A stretch of DNA of 64,000 nucleotides from JAWKTV01 sp041398905. Lineage in GTDB: Bacteria > Planctomycetota > Planctomycetia > Planctomycetales > Planctomycetaceae. This document shows, one piece after another, positions 31,101-39,102 of the stretch. A program made the position numbers and the translations under genes. The DNA lies in contig JAWKTV010000013.1 of assembly GCA_041398905.1 (NCBI GenBank), positions 1 to 64,000 of the forward strand, written 5' to 3'. Positions within the stretch are counted from its first letter, which is position 1; every line of letters starts with the position of its first letter. The notes under the pieces were generated by a model. It saw only the letters and a list, made by a program, of their open reading frames with translations, ran no database searches and was not told where the DNA came from.

Positions 31101-31726
31101 AGCGGGCCGGTCATGTCGAACCCGCGGACTCAATCGACGCAGCGGGGACCACGACTTCTGACGAAGACTCGGTCGCGAACTATATGCAGAAGCTGCTCGG
31201 TCGATACCAGACGGCCGAGCCGGCCGCCATGCGACATCCGGAGGCGGAAGAGTTGGCCGGCGCCACAAGCGCCCCGGCGGGGGCGGAGCCGGAGGACGTG
31301 AGTGGTGAGGTGACGACGATTCCAAAGAGCCGCAATCGTCCGAAGGATGGGGACAAGGAGCGGATCAAAGCGGACCTGAACGCGATGCGACAGGTCGCGA
31401 ACATGTCCGCTCGATCGGCCGTCGCGACGCACCACACGCGTCAGCTCGGGTCGACGTTCCAGATGAAAATGATCGTGACGGCGCTGGCGGCGGTGGTGAC
31501 CGTGGCCTTGTTGACCGCGCAGTGGTGGGGCAACCGCAGTTACCTTTGGCAGGGACTGGCGAGTTGCGTCTTCACCGGCGCGGCGGCTTGGCAGTTGATT
31601 TCAACGAAGCTCAGCATCCGCCAGATTCAGCGGCGGGCGATGATGGCGGGGCTGGCCTTGGAGGACGATGCCGAGACCACCGACGAGGTTTCCAGCCAGG
31701 CCGAACCGCCGCAGCAGCAGCCCTAG
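28103..31726 (+). CDS. Giant FHA-like/coiled-coil/transmembrane protein
   Basis: The protein is about 1207 residues from ATG 28103 (MKSIMKTTTF; MKTTTF at 28115 is an alternative). Residues about 12-110 resemble an FHA domain: LRLTPVRAAEDQAPW, VLIGSATGCDLVL (GR/S-type loop region), EHCVIEFDGQQAI and DVLALGPVELKV. FHA domains bind phosphothreonine. A long Glu/Arg/Leu-rich coiled coil follows (about 175-790) with dense heptads (EELASRSVATERERAEV and similar). Then comes an acidic linker, and finally two TM helices (MIVTALAAVVTVALLTA at about 31470, GLASCVFTGAAAWQL) with a short basic tail. It is predicted to be a tail-anchored scaffold with the coil in the cytoplasm. It lies upstream of lptF/G. 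Confidence 0.75.
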   Translation: MKSIMKTTTFNPPPSTISPNRMMHCLRLTPVRAAEDQAPWVFGAGEVLIGSATGCDLVLAFGGVGAEHCVIEFDGQQAIAAAKHPMSWLNDGPFRRSRVRGGDVLALGPVELKVDFVDVPAPPEPPSAPVVEEEEESIEQLIAEQLQEVPAASLPSKPVEAKADVPEAGVPSSSIDALIAEAEAARCLREDLNRLEAEVARLRTQSTVVELPMPKPAFAGHGLPLSRTLRSQFTALPVDPEADEDRHSVGEPRVSRSTLHRLMEQVRLQRAQLQRESRRLEQRESELAQSREEFDAAVEALDEDRLAWREQCDADRRLLEEQLSQLADDREALNETASDLRRRAIELHEREQKLGTREAQLIAARTDLAEREEAFELRESQLRKMEEELASRSVATERERAEVAALQAELAAAREAIQQENSEHSHEQAWLEAQYSELRREQEELRHQSGVLETERGRLASEAQALEQRELALASSHEELQRREQSLSVEEQRLADRTSELEAVEAALDHRVSELESQAADLDDRAADLAARSQSLQADAEQLELSQSELTAQQRQLDGTAAELEARRLELEAAQEADVAAFAAVSHGALSSEEAESLDLARQEIEQERARLQELRERLDQRTAEIEERDRSLDSDRRDHAAALVMLAESRSELDAERAKLELRQRELADAAIDAEVEQATAREQALQAELSELRAEAEAELERLEQELAAAIEERETFRNELTTRSENDRESADQLSAAQLAELHHLQAELEAERRTIEAERERLDEAWEQLRLAATHRIEDNSEAESVADLAAEAPQESNDAIEDEGPTVERPVAASRMDLYQTAAPATGFGVLDFDEEAVEDDDTHSDPVANLSSALTASLAAYGRTAQEAESEVENRFGVSEYARTAALDEDLDDAHGHGAEESDDDSGAAPVSSGTSRVESSASPIRSQLAALFGISADSLEETARRHPELAEAETSPESFNRNEQAADAERYELETDDESEVDADEYRDEPAFERAGHVEPADSIDAAGTTTSDEDSVANYMQKLLGRYQTAEPAAMRHPEAEELAGATSAPAGAEPEDVSGEVTTIPKSRNRPKDGDKERIKADLNAMRQVANMSARSAVATHHTRQLGSTFQMKMIVTALAAVVTVALLTAQWWGNRSYLWQGLASCVFTGAAAWQLISTKLSIRQIQRRAMMAGLALEDDAETTDEVSSQAEPPQQQP

Positions 31727-31895
31727 TCCATCGCCGCGGCGACCGGTGACGTCGTGATGAATCTCGTCGTGGGTTTGCCCGAAGCGAGGCCCGATGAGCG
31801 ACTCGTCTTGACCGGGCGGCGTGGAATGGAATAAACGGGACTCGTTGCGACGACGCCAGGAGGACGTTGCGCCCGGCCCCGGCAAGGATGCTCCC

Positions 31896-33086
31896 ATGAG
31901 ATGGCCCGTTCCGCTGCTGCAGCGGTACATATTCTGGGAGATCCTGCGCGTCTTCATCTTCGTTGTGACGTGCCAGACGGGGCTGTTGATCTTTGTTGGA
32001 GTCATCCAACATGCCAGCGAGCAGGGACTCGGGCCCGCTCAGATCATGGAGGTGCTGCCGTACATCGGACCCAGCATGCTGCCCTTCACAATTCCCGCCG
32101 CGCTGCTGTTGACGGTCTGCGTAGTGTACGGTCGGATCGCCGGAGATCAGGAAGTCATCGCCGCCAAGGCGGCGGGGATCAGCGTGATGTCGCTGATGTG
32201 GCCCGCCTTTCTACTGGGGGGAGTCCTCAGCGTGGCGTCTTTGCTGTTGACCGATCAGGTCATCCCGTGGGCGATGGGGAACATCGAACGCATCGTGATT
32301 ACGGCCATGGAAGATGTGTTCCTCGATCGCCTCCGCAGCGATCACCAGTACCGTGATCCCAGGCGCGGCATCGATGTGACCGTTCACGGCCTGAAAGGCC
32401 GCAAGCTGCTGCAACCGGTGTTCCGGTATCGCCGTTCCAACGGATCGACCGCGACGATTCAAGCCGAGTCGGCTGAGATCGAACTCGACCTGGCGAACCA
32501 TCAGGCGATCCTGCATCTGGAAAACGCGTTCATTGATGTGCCGCCGAAGGTGGCGGTGTACATTGCGGGCAAGCACTTCGAGGCGATTGAGTGGACTCCC
32601 GCGCATGAGTCGACAAACGCCCGGCACCTGCCGATCCAGGAGATTGAGCAGGAACGCGGGGACCTCGTTGCGGATCGACTGGCATTGGAAGACCGCCGGG
32701 CGATCGAGATTGCATTCGCATTGTCGACCGGCGACTTCCACGCGCTCGCTCCCGCGCCCGAGACGACGGGGAGGCGGATTCAGGAGACCACCTCCCGCAC
32801 CACCCGGCTCACGTGCGAAATCCACAGTCGATTCGCGCTCGCCTGCAGTTGTTTCTTCTTCACGCTTGTCGGGTGTCCGTTTTCGATTCTCAAGGCGAAG
32901 TCGCAGTTCCTGACCAGCTTTCTGTACTGCTTTGTGCCAATTGTGACGGGGTACTACCCGCTGGTGCTGACGATGATGGTGCAGGCCCGAACTGGACGTA
33001 TCCCCGCGACCTGGCCGATGTGGATCGGCAACGGCGTACTCAGCCTGTTCGCGATGTTCATCGTTCGGCGAGTGATGCGGAACTGA
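31896..33086 (+). CDS. LptF/LptG-family permease
   Basis: The 396-residue YjgP/YjgQ-type permease starts at ATG 31896 (RWPVPLLQRYIFWEILRVF, the conserved first helix). TM helices include FVVTCQTGLLIFVGV, LPFTIPAALLLTVCVVYGRIA and the C-terminal AGYYPLVL-type block (TGYYPLVLTMMV, IGNGVLSLFAMFIV). Between TM3 and TM4 is a periplasmic beta-jellyroll (DVTVHGLKGRKLLQPVF). With LptB and LptC, LptF/G extract lipopolysaccharide from the inner membrane for transport. A single gene of the pair is present here. It follows the FHA protein by 169 bp. Confidence 0.85.
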   Translation: MRWPVPLLQRYIFWEILRVFIFVVTCQTGLLIFVGVIQHASEQGLGPAQIMEVLPYIGPSMLPFTIPAALLLTVCVVYGRIAGDQEVIAAKAAGISVMSLMWPAFLLGGVLSVASLLLTDQVIPWAMGNIERIVITAMEDVFLDRLRSDHQYRDPRRGIDVTVHGLKGRKLLQPVFRYRRSNGSTATIQAESAEIELDLANHQAILHLENAFIDVPPKVAVYIAGKHFEAIEWTPAHESTNARHLPIQEIEQERGDLVADRLALEDRRAIEIAFALSTGDFHALAPAPETTGRRIQETTSRTTRLTCEIHSRFALACSCFFFTLVGCPFSILKAKSQFLTSFLYCFVPIVTGYYPLVLTMMVQARTGRIPATWPMWIGNGVLSLFAMFIVRRVMRN

Positions 33087-33472
33087 ATGTCCGTGTTGAG
33101 CCACCGACAAGGCCGCCCTCAACGGCGAGCCGTGTGTCGTCTGCCGGTCTGCAAATGACCGCCCTGGTCCGGCGCAATCCGGCGGGAGTACCCGCTTCAT
33201 CACAACGGGGCCAAGACCTGCGAGTGGCAGGGGCGACCCGCGATCGCGGCGGCCCCCGCCACACCACCCCGATTGAACAACCGAGTCTCCCCGGGCAATG
33301 TGATTGCTCCATGAGCGCCGAGACCCCTGGTCCGCTATGATTGGCGACGTGGGGCGCGGGGTGATGTTCTGGTCGATTCCGGAAGATACAGCGTCCCGTT
33401 CGAGTGCAGCCCGTTGACCGCAGGCCCCGGCCACTCGGTCACCCGACCGATCCTGATCAATTCAACGTTGCG
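33087..33472. other. Intergenic region, 386 bp
   Basis: No RNA, repeat or small gene was recognised. The methyltransferase frame stays open from 33404, but the first 23 residues are Pro/Arg-rich and unlikely to be translated. Confidence 0.45.
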
Positions 33473-34162
33473 ATGATTGAAACTGAACCATGGAGCGGTC
33501 TGCCCGCGATCCCCGGTGGCTGGCGGGTTGAGTCGATCGCGGTGGTCGACCGGATGCTCAAGCTGGTGCTCCCCGCCCGGCCCGACGACTTTCTCGATGA
33601 TCCGGACGTGCTGGCCGCCAACCAGACGGACGACTACATGCCCTACTGGTCGTACCTCTGGCCATCATCGGTCGATATGGCGCAAGCGGTGCTGTCGGCG
33701 GAGTGGGGGCCGGATCGCCGGGTACTCGAACTCGGCTGTGGTGTCGGGCTCGTCGGCCTCGCGGCTCTGCAGGGCGGATACGAACTCACCTTCAGCGACC
33801 ACGATCCCGTTGCAGTCCAGACCGCGGTGCACAATGCCCGACTCAACGGCCTGGAACGGCGGGCGCACGGCGTGGTGCTCGACTGGCGAGAGCCGACGGC
33901 AAGCCGCTGGCCCGTCATCATTGGCTGCGAAGTGACCTACGAGGCCCGCAATCACTCCATCTTGCTGGCACTACTGCGAAGCATGCTCGAGCCGGGCGGC
34001 GTCGCCTGGTTCGGTGATCCGGGGCGATCACAGGCTCCCCCCTTCATCGCGCTCGCCCGGCAGTACGGATTCGCCGTTCGCATTCTCGATCGCCAATTGC
34101 GTCCCGTCGACGTGGCGAGTGACGGCAGCTACACATTCCAGTTGATTGAACTGACGTTCTGA
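33473..34162 (+). CDS. Class I SAM methyltransferase, protein-lysine MTase-like
   Basis: A 229-residue protein starting at ATG 33473 (MIETEPWSGLPAIPGGW). The Rossmann motif I is RVLELGCGVGLVGLAAL, followed by ELTFSDHDPVAVQTAVHNARLNGL (motif II/III), VVLDWREP and IGCEVTYEARNHSILL (D/E-x-x-Y in the post-II region), matching the METTL21/EEF1A-lysine-methyltransferase-like branch that methylates lysines of partner proteins. YLWPSSVDMA before motif I is characteristic of this subfamily. The target is unknown. It converges with the lipoprotein gene at 34190, with 27 bp between stops. Confidence 0.75.
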   Translation: MIETEPWSGLPAIPGGWRVESIAVVDRMLKLVLPARPDDFLDDPDVLAANQTDDYMPYWSYLWPSSVDMAQAVLSAEWGPDRRVLELGCGVGLVGLAALQGGYELTFSDHDPVAVQTAVHNARLNGLERRAHGVVLDWREPTASRWPVIIGCEVTYEARNHSILLALLRSMLEPGGVAWFGDPGRSQAPPFIALARQYGFAVRILDRQLRPVDVASDGSYTFQLIELTF

Positions 34163-34189
34163 GTCGCCGTGCCGACGACAAGGCTGCCG

Positions 34190-35404
34190 TTACTTTGGTG
34201 CGGTGGGAGGCTGATCAGCCGGGATCGGCGGACCAATCGGCTGTGCGCTCGCCTCCTCGGAGGCTGGGAACGGTGCCGGGGCCAGTGGCGGCGCGGTCGC
34301 GGACTCGCCGCCGCCAGCATCATTCTGCTCCGCCACCGCAGCCGCTGACGGCGCGGCGTTCGGCGGGGCACTCTCGCTTGCGCTGGGTGTCTCCGGAGGC
34401 GTTGCAGCCGCCGCTGGCTCCGTCTCCGTCGTCTGCGGAACAGGGGCCGTCGGTGATGGTGCGTTCGCGGGTGGAGTTGTCTTCGGTGCGGCCGGTTCCT
34501 CGTGGGCAACCTGCTGAATCTCGCCTGCCGGCTGGTCACTCGCCGCCTCGGTCTCCGAGCGATTGTCGGTCTCCGCGATCATCGTCGCCGGATCAGGCGT
34601 GAGATGCGCCGGACCGTTGAAGATTGCCCGTTGCTCGTAAGCGGTGAAACGTCCACTCTGGCGCGGATCCTCGGTCTTCATCCAGAATCGCAGTTTCAGG
34701 CGGGTGCCGGCGAAGCGGACATTGTTGCGGTGAATTGTCCCGTCCTGAAACGGCCCGGCACCGAGCACCCAGGTATCCTTCGAGGTGCTCCGCGCGACCG
34801 ACAGCCCCGACTGCCAGACCCGCTCGCGTGACTCACGATCGTAAGCGAACACCGCGATCTTCGCGGCACCGAGCGCGGACGCCTTCTTTGCGACGGAGAG
34901 TTCAGGTATCTGCGGCAGCGCTGGACCGGCTGGCACGGCGGAGGCGACAGCGGAGACCGCGTTGTTTTGCGGGATGCCGTAAACAACGTCGTGTCGGTCG
35001 CTGCCGAGTGCGCCGATACGTCCTTCGATAATGATTTCAGCCTTGTCCTTCGATTCTTCCAGCTTGCAACCCGCCGCCAGAATCTGCTGTCGCAGACTGC
35101 TGATGATGTATGCGGAATTGACGAAGCCGACGCCCTTGTAGTCCTTCAGGTACGTGTCGTCGAAGAAGACGCTCTCGCCCGACAATGGACTGAAATCGAT
35201 GTCGGCGATGGCCGCGTCAACGGCATCGGATTCGAGCAGTTGCTCTGTCGCGCTCTTTTGTTGCGTCGTCCCGCAGCCGGCGAGGAGGACGGCGACCCAT
35301 CCCGCCATCAAGCAACGACCGACCCACGACGCGGCGCCCGCCCGCCGGCGTGCCTGTCGATCGGTGGTGTCGACGCGGAGTAAACGCAATGGTGAACAGG
35401 ACAA
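34190..35404 (-). CDS. Outer-surface lipoprotein, possibly DUF6655
   Basis: A 404-residue product with a signal and lipobox (GWVAVLLAGCGTT, Cys being the lipidation site), so an envelope lipoprotein. The mature domain (about 45-290) contains ATEQLLESDAVDAAIADIDF, GESVFFDDTYL and GAGPFQDGTIHRNN. I recall this pattern from planctomycete DUF6655 proteins, but cannot confirm it here. The last 110 residues are Pro/Ala/Glu-rich and probably disordered (ATPPETPSASESAPPNAAPS-like), a common wall-spanning or flexible tail. It lies downstream of csrA on the same strand. Confidence 0.65.
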   Translation of the reverse strand: MSCSPLRLLRVDTTDRQARRRAGAASWVGRCLMAGWVAVLLAGCGTTQQKSATEQLLESDAVDAAIADIDFSPLSGESVFFDDTYLKDYKGVGFVNSAYIISSLRQQILAAGCKLEESKDKAEIIIEGRIGALGSDRHDVVYGIPQNNAVSAVASAVPAGPALPQIPELSVAKKASALGAAKIAVFAYDRESRERVWQSGLSVARSTSKDTWVLGAGPFQDGTIHRNNVRFAGTRLKLRFWMKTEDPRQSGRFTAYEQRAIFNGPAHLTPDPATMIAETDNRSETEAASDQPAGEIQQVAHEEPAAPKTTPPANAPSPTAPVPQTTETEPAAAATPPETPSASESAPPNAAPSAAAVAEQNDAGGGESATAPPLAPAPFPASEEASAQPIGPPIPADQPPTAPK

Positions 35405-35432
35405 CGAGGAAGCTGGTCAGGTCTCGTCGAAC

Positions 35433-35633
35433 TCACGAGCGGAGGCGGCTTGACTCCAGGGCCCGGAGCTGCCGCCGCGACTCGACAGCGACGTTCTGGT
35501 CGCTGTCGTTCACGATCGAGCACCTGCCCACAAAGTTCGCCGTCGGTCGGAGACCGCCACCCGGTGGCAGCACAGTTCGACACAATGGACAGGACCATAG
35601 AATCCTCGACGGAATCGCACCAAGATCAGTCAC
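35433..35633 (-). CDS. Possible small zinc-ribbon-like protein, weak
   Basis: A 66-residue frame between csrA and the lipoprotein gene. It contains a single CPLC knuckle (ILWSCPLCRTVLPPGG) and one further Cys. A full zinc ribbon would need a second CxxC, which is absent, so this may be chance or a fragment. No ribosome-binding site stands out. Confidence 0.2.
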   Translation of the reverse strand: MTDLGAIPSRILWSCPLCRTVLPPGGGLRPTANFVGRCSIVNDSDQNVAVESRRQLRALESSRLRS

Positions 35634-35737
35634 GATTGATTATCACGACCCGGTCGAAACATCCGGGCCACGGCAACCATCGGATTGGGTTCTGTCCCAC
35701 TGGCTCCCGGTCAGTCAAGGGGCACCGCCAACCGAAT

Positions 35738-36058
35738 TCACCGGCGTTGACGGGCCGCAGTAAGTCTAACTGGAGGAGTGGTTTGCAGGCGAGGCTTGCC
35801 GATCTGCCGCCAACTACACGCGCCGGAGCAGGCGAGTTCGCTCGCTGCGCTACGGCCCTTCGACCGCCGCGAATCGGCCAGTGACTCCCCACCAACCAGT
35901 GCGGCCAATTCTGCCGACATCTCACCCCGCAGGATTCGGACGTGCGGGGGGGCTTCGATTCCGATTTTGATGCTCCCGCGTCCGGTCTGCACGACCTTCA
36001 CGATGATGCCATCGCCGATCTGGATCATTTCCGATTCTTTGCGAGTGATAACAAGCAT
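35738..36058 (-). CDS. csrA: Carbon storage regulator CsrA, long C-terminal tail
   Basis: The first 55 residues are classic CsrA: MLVITRKESEMIQIGDGI, IVKVVQTGRGSIKIGIEAPPHV with the RNA-binding R/G turn, and ILRGEMSAEL. CsrA dimers bind GGA motifs in mRNA leaders and alter translation or stability. The usual length is 55-75 residues; this frame runs to 106, adding an Arg/Ser-rich tail (ASELACSGACSWRQIGKPR). The tail has no known CsrA counterpart and may reflect a frame error near the true stop. The gene starts at ATG 36058, divergent from the membrane-protein gene at 36469. Confidence 0.88.
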   Translation of the reverse strand: MLVITRKESEMIQIGDGIIVKVVQTGRGSIKIGIEAPPHVRILRGEMSAELAALVGGESLADSRRSKGRSAASELACSGACSWRQIGKPRLQTTPPVRLTAARQRR

Positions 36059-36468
36059 GGCGAACCTCCCTGTCCTGATGAGTTGAATCGAGTATCGATT
36101 GTGGTGTTGATCGGATTGTGATCGGTGAACGATGGTTGCCGTTCACGCAAACAAACTCTCGCAACTGCCGTGCCAATCCCGCCACGCAACCCGAAGCAAC
36201 TCAGCAGAACTGTTAGCACGGTATCGATTTACGCCACAACACCTGATTCCTCCGACGACATCGAGACTGTCGATCGGCCTCTCTGCTTCCCAGAAGTGCA
36301 ACCGTTTCGACTCCCGGAATGCAGAAGCTGCAACGACCGGTATTGACCGCATCGGCCCGCATATCGCATAACCCGGCGGAGTCGAGCGAAAATTGCCGAT
36401 CCGCCCGGGAAGGAGGGGCGGTGGCGGACCGGGCGGGAGGCCCGGCACCCATTCAACAGGGATGTGCC
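36059..36468. other. Divergent intergenic region, 410 bp
   Basis: This lies between csrA (-) and the 216-residue membrane protein (+) and should hold both promoters. The stretch GGAGGGGCGG...GGGAGG before 36469 could include the ribosome-binding site. Two short frames with no recognisable content cross it. No RNA gene or repeat was recognised. Confidence 0.45.
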
Positions 36469-37119
36469 ATGCGACACTGGAAAGCTTCACTGTTCATCAG
36501 CGTCTATCTCGGAGCGTTGGTGTTTGGACTCTTTTCGCATGCGATGAGCTTTCTCAAGCTCTCGCATCCGGCGATGTACTTCATCGTCTGGGACATGTAC
36601 TGCGGCTGGGCAGGTTACGAGAACCGCATGCACCTTGTTGGCGAGGGAGAGAGCGGTGTCTACTACGACCTCTCGCCGCCGTGGGGCAGCTTCGTGCCGT
36701 ATGGCAGTGCCGACCGCGAGAGCTACGACATGTATGGCAGCCACGGCGCGACGATGGCGATCAACACCCTCGAGCATTCCGAGCATGAACCGATCGTGCG
36801 AATCATGGTCGTCGAGGAGAGTTGGTCCAAGAAGTACAACCTGCCCGACGTGCTCTGGGACGCCCAGTACGACGTCCCGAAAGAGCCGTACTCGTATTAC
36901 CACGTCATCGCCGTCAACAACCGGACCGGGGAATTCCTGGAACGTTCGTCTCCGTGGCTGACCACGCAGGCGGAGAAGAGCGTGATGGAGAATCCAAGGC
37001 TCGTCGCGGACATGCGGAAGGGGCACACCTTCTTTGCGTCCTCGCCCGACGCCGCGCGAAGCCAGCGGGTTACTCCCGCCAGTCACGTCTGGTCGGCGGA
37101 CGACGCCGGCGAGCAGTGA
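36469..37119 (+). CDS. Single-TM protein, partner of the HTTM gene
   Basis: A 216-residue protein starting at ATG 36469, after an AACAGGGATG-type leader. One N-terminal TM helix (LFISVYLGALVFGLFSHAM) is followed by a soluble domain rich in Trp, Tyr and Gly (IVWDMYCGWAGYENRM, YYDLSPPWGSFVPYGSADRESYD). The reading frame is open upstream to 36319, but without content. The domain is presumably on the outer face. It is separated by 123 bp from the HTTM gene on the same strand, so a two-gene unit is likely. I do not recognise a catalytic motif. Confidence 0.65.
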   Translation: MRHWKASLFISVYLGALVFGLFSHAMSFLKLSHPAMYFIVWDMYCGWAGYENRMHLVGEGESGVYYDLSPPWGSFVPYGSADRESYDMYGSHGATMAINTLEHSEHEPIVRIMVVEESWSKKYNLPDVLWDAQYDVPKEPYSYYHVIAVNNRTGEFLERSSPWLTTQAEKSVMENPRLVADMRKGHTFFASSPDAARSQRVTPASHVWSADDAGEQ

Positions 37120-37242
37120 GTACGTCGGCCATCACGGCCGGGACGCGCGAGCGGCATCACCGCTCCACGTCCCGCACGACGACTGTTCTCCCTCACTGAA
37201 CGTCCATTCGTACTCCCCAATGCGGCCTTCGGGTTCACGAAC

Positions 37243-38826
37243 ATGCATACCCCTCAATCGCAGCCGTCGTCGAGTCGTCTCGCCCGCTTCTTCTTCGCGG
37301 AGGAAGTTCCCGTCGGCATGGTGCTGATGCGAATCTGCTTGCCGCTCGCGCTGCTGGTGGCCGCTGTCCCGCGCTGGTCGCGGGCACGGGAGCTGTACTC
37401 TTCCGATGGTGCCACCGCTCCGTTGTGGTCGAACTTCGATATGCCGGGCCTGCTCCCGATCCCGTCGGCCTCCGTGGCGATCGCACTGTTCACTCTGCTG
37501 ATTTGCCTGCTCGTGTGCCTCAGTGTTGGCTGGCAGTCGCGACTCTCCGCAGCGTTGGCCTGCGTGCTCACCGCCTACATCGGCATGCTCGATTCGCTCA
37601 GTTCGCTGACCAAGTACACCTGCATCGCCTCACACCTGTTGCTGCTGCTCAGCCTGTCGGACTGCGGTGTCATGTGGTCCGTTGATGCGTGGCTCGCAGG
37701 CCGTCGCGGCGTTTGGCCCGGAGAACCGGGAGTCGGACGACGCCGGTCGCCGGTCTGGCCACGTCGGCTCGCCCAACTGCTGATCGCGATCATCTACCTC
37801 GCGGCGGCCGTCACCAAGATGCAGACCCCCGCCTTCTTCAGCGGCGACCAGATGTACTACTGGCTGCTCTCGAACACTAATTTCGCCAATCCCCTGGGCG
37901 AGTACCTCTCGTTGTTCCCCTCGATGCTCGTCGCCATGGGACTGGCGACCATCGTGTGGGAGATCGTGTTCATCTGCCTGTGCTGGAGAGGCTTTGGACG
38001 GACGGCGGTGCTGGGAGTAGGCGTGGTGTTTCACCTGTTGACCACGTTGATTCTCGGCCTGATCGTCTTCCCGCTGGTCTGCCTGTCGGCCTACTTCACG
38101 TACTTTGACGAGGCCGACTACCAGTACGCCGCACAGTGGCTGCGAAAAGTCGCGCGTCGCTCCCGCAGGCTGGGGTATCTTGTCCAATGGACCCGTCCCG
38201 CCGCCGGCCCACGGCCCACGCTGGCAACGCCGCGCAACTCCGCGCTCGCCTTCGGCGGACTGCTGTGCGTCGGCGTTATGGTCGGACTGGAGGCCGAGCA
38301 CCGTCTCGACCTTTATGGGCTGCGTCGTGCCGAAGGCCCGTACACGCTTCCGATCATCCCCGACGATCAGGCCCGCAAGATGCTCAGCGGCAGCGAGCGG
38401 ATTCGCAAGCAGGACATGTTCCTGCAGTTCGACGTCGGCACCACCGCGTTCGGCGGCAGGCTCGCCAATCACCGTGACGAATTCACCCACGGCGAAACGG
38501 CAATCCTGCAGTGCAGCGTCATCCCGCCGCATGAAGACCTCTGGGTCGAGATCAATCTGCACGACGCCGACGATCGGCTGATTGAGCGCAACGGTCAGGT
38601 TATGACTCGCGAGAAAGTACATGGTCACTTCAAGCAAGAATGGTTCGAGTCCTACGCTCCCGGAGAGTACGTGTTCGTGCTGAAGCTGAACGGAGACGAG
38701 GTCAGCCGACTCCCGGTGACACTCCACGCTACCGACTCCGCCGCGGCTGCGACGGCCAAGGGCTCAGTCACGCCCGTGGACCCACTGCCCGCGCTCGCCG
38801 CGGGCCACGTCGACATCACGCACTGA
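37243..38826 (+). CDS. HTTM domain membrane protein (VKD-carboxylase-like)
   Basis: A 527-residue polytopic protein. N-terminal helices (GMVLMRICLPLALLVAAVP, IALFTLLICLLVCLSVGW) lead into the HTTM core: MLDSLSSLTKYTCIASHLL, LSLSDCGVMWSVDAW, a P-RRLAQLLIAIIYLAAAVTK segment, and later VGVVFHLLTTLILGLIVFP. The HTTM fold is shared with vitamin K-dependent gamma-carboxylase and DoxX-like proteins. The last 170 residues form a soluble domain (FLQFDVGTTAFGGRLANHRD, VMTREKVHGHFKQEWF) that looks beta-rich and extracytoplasmic. It follows the 216-residue anchored protein. The exact chemistry is unknown; catalytic Lys/His residues of gamma-carboxylase cannot be matched with confidence. Confidence 0.65.
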   Translation: MHTPQSQPSSSRLARFFFAEEVPVGMVLMRICLPLALLVAAVPRWSRARELYSSDGATAPLWSNFDMPGLLPIPSASVAIALFTLLICLLVCLSVGWQSRLSAALACVLTAYIGMLDSLSSLTKYTCIASHLLLLLSLSDCGVMWSVDAWLAGRRGVWPGEPGVGRRRSPVWPRRLAQLLIAIIYLAAAVTKMQTPAFFSGDQMYYWLLSNTNFANPLGEYLSLFPSMLVAMGLATIVWEIVFICLCWRGFGRTAVLGVGVVFHLLTTLILGLIVFPLVCLSAYFTYFDEADYQYAAQWLRKVARRSRRLGYLVQWTRPAAGPRPTLATPRNSALAFGGLLCVGVMVGLEAEHRLDLYGLRRAEGPYTLPIIPDDQARKMLSGSERIRKQDMFLQFDVGTTAFGGRLANHRDEFTHGETAILQCSVIPPHEDLWVEINLHDADDRLIERNGQVMTREKVHGHFKQEWFESYAPGEYVFVLKLNGDEVSRLPVTLHATDSAAAATAKGSVTPVDPLPALAAGHVDITH

Positions 38827-39102
38827 TGGCCGCTGGGGCGGCCAGTACGATTCCGGCACGCAATACACCCCGGTGTCCGCAGACGCGGCGTCGCCGTACC
38901 CGATTCACGACCTGTCTGCATTCCTGTTGTGAATCCATCCGTTCTCAGCCCGCACCGGCCGGGATCGAGGCCGAATCGAAACGGTCGATGGCGAAGCGGC
39001 GTAAGTCATTGCGCCCAGACGCATTGACGGTCGGCGCATGCCAGACCTATACTCCCGTCGCGCACCGGAGCTTCGTGCGATTTCAAGGGACACAGAGCGA
39101 AA

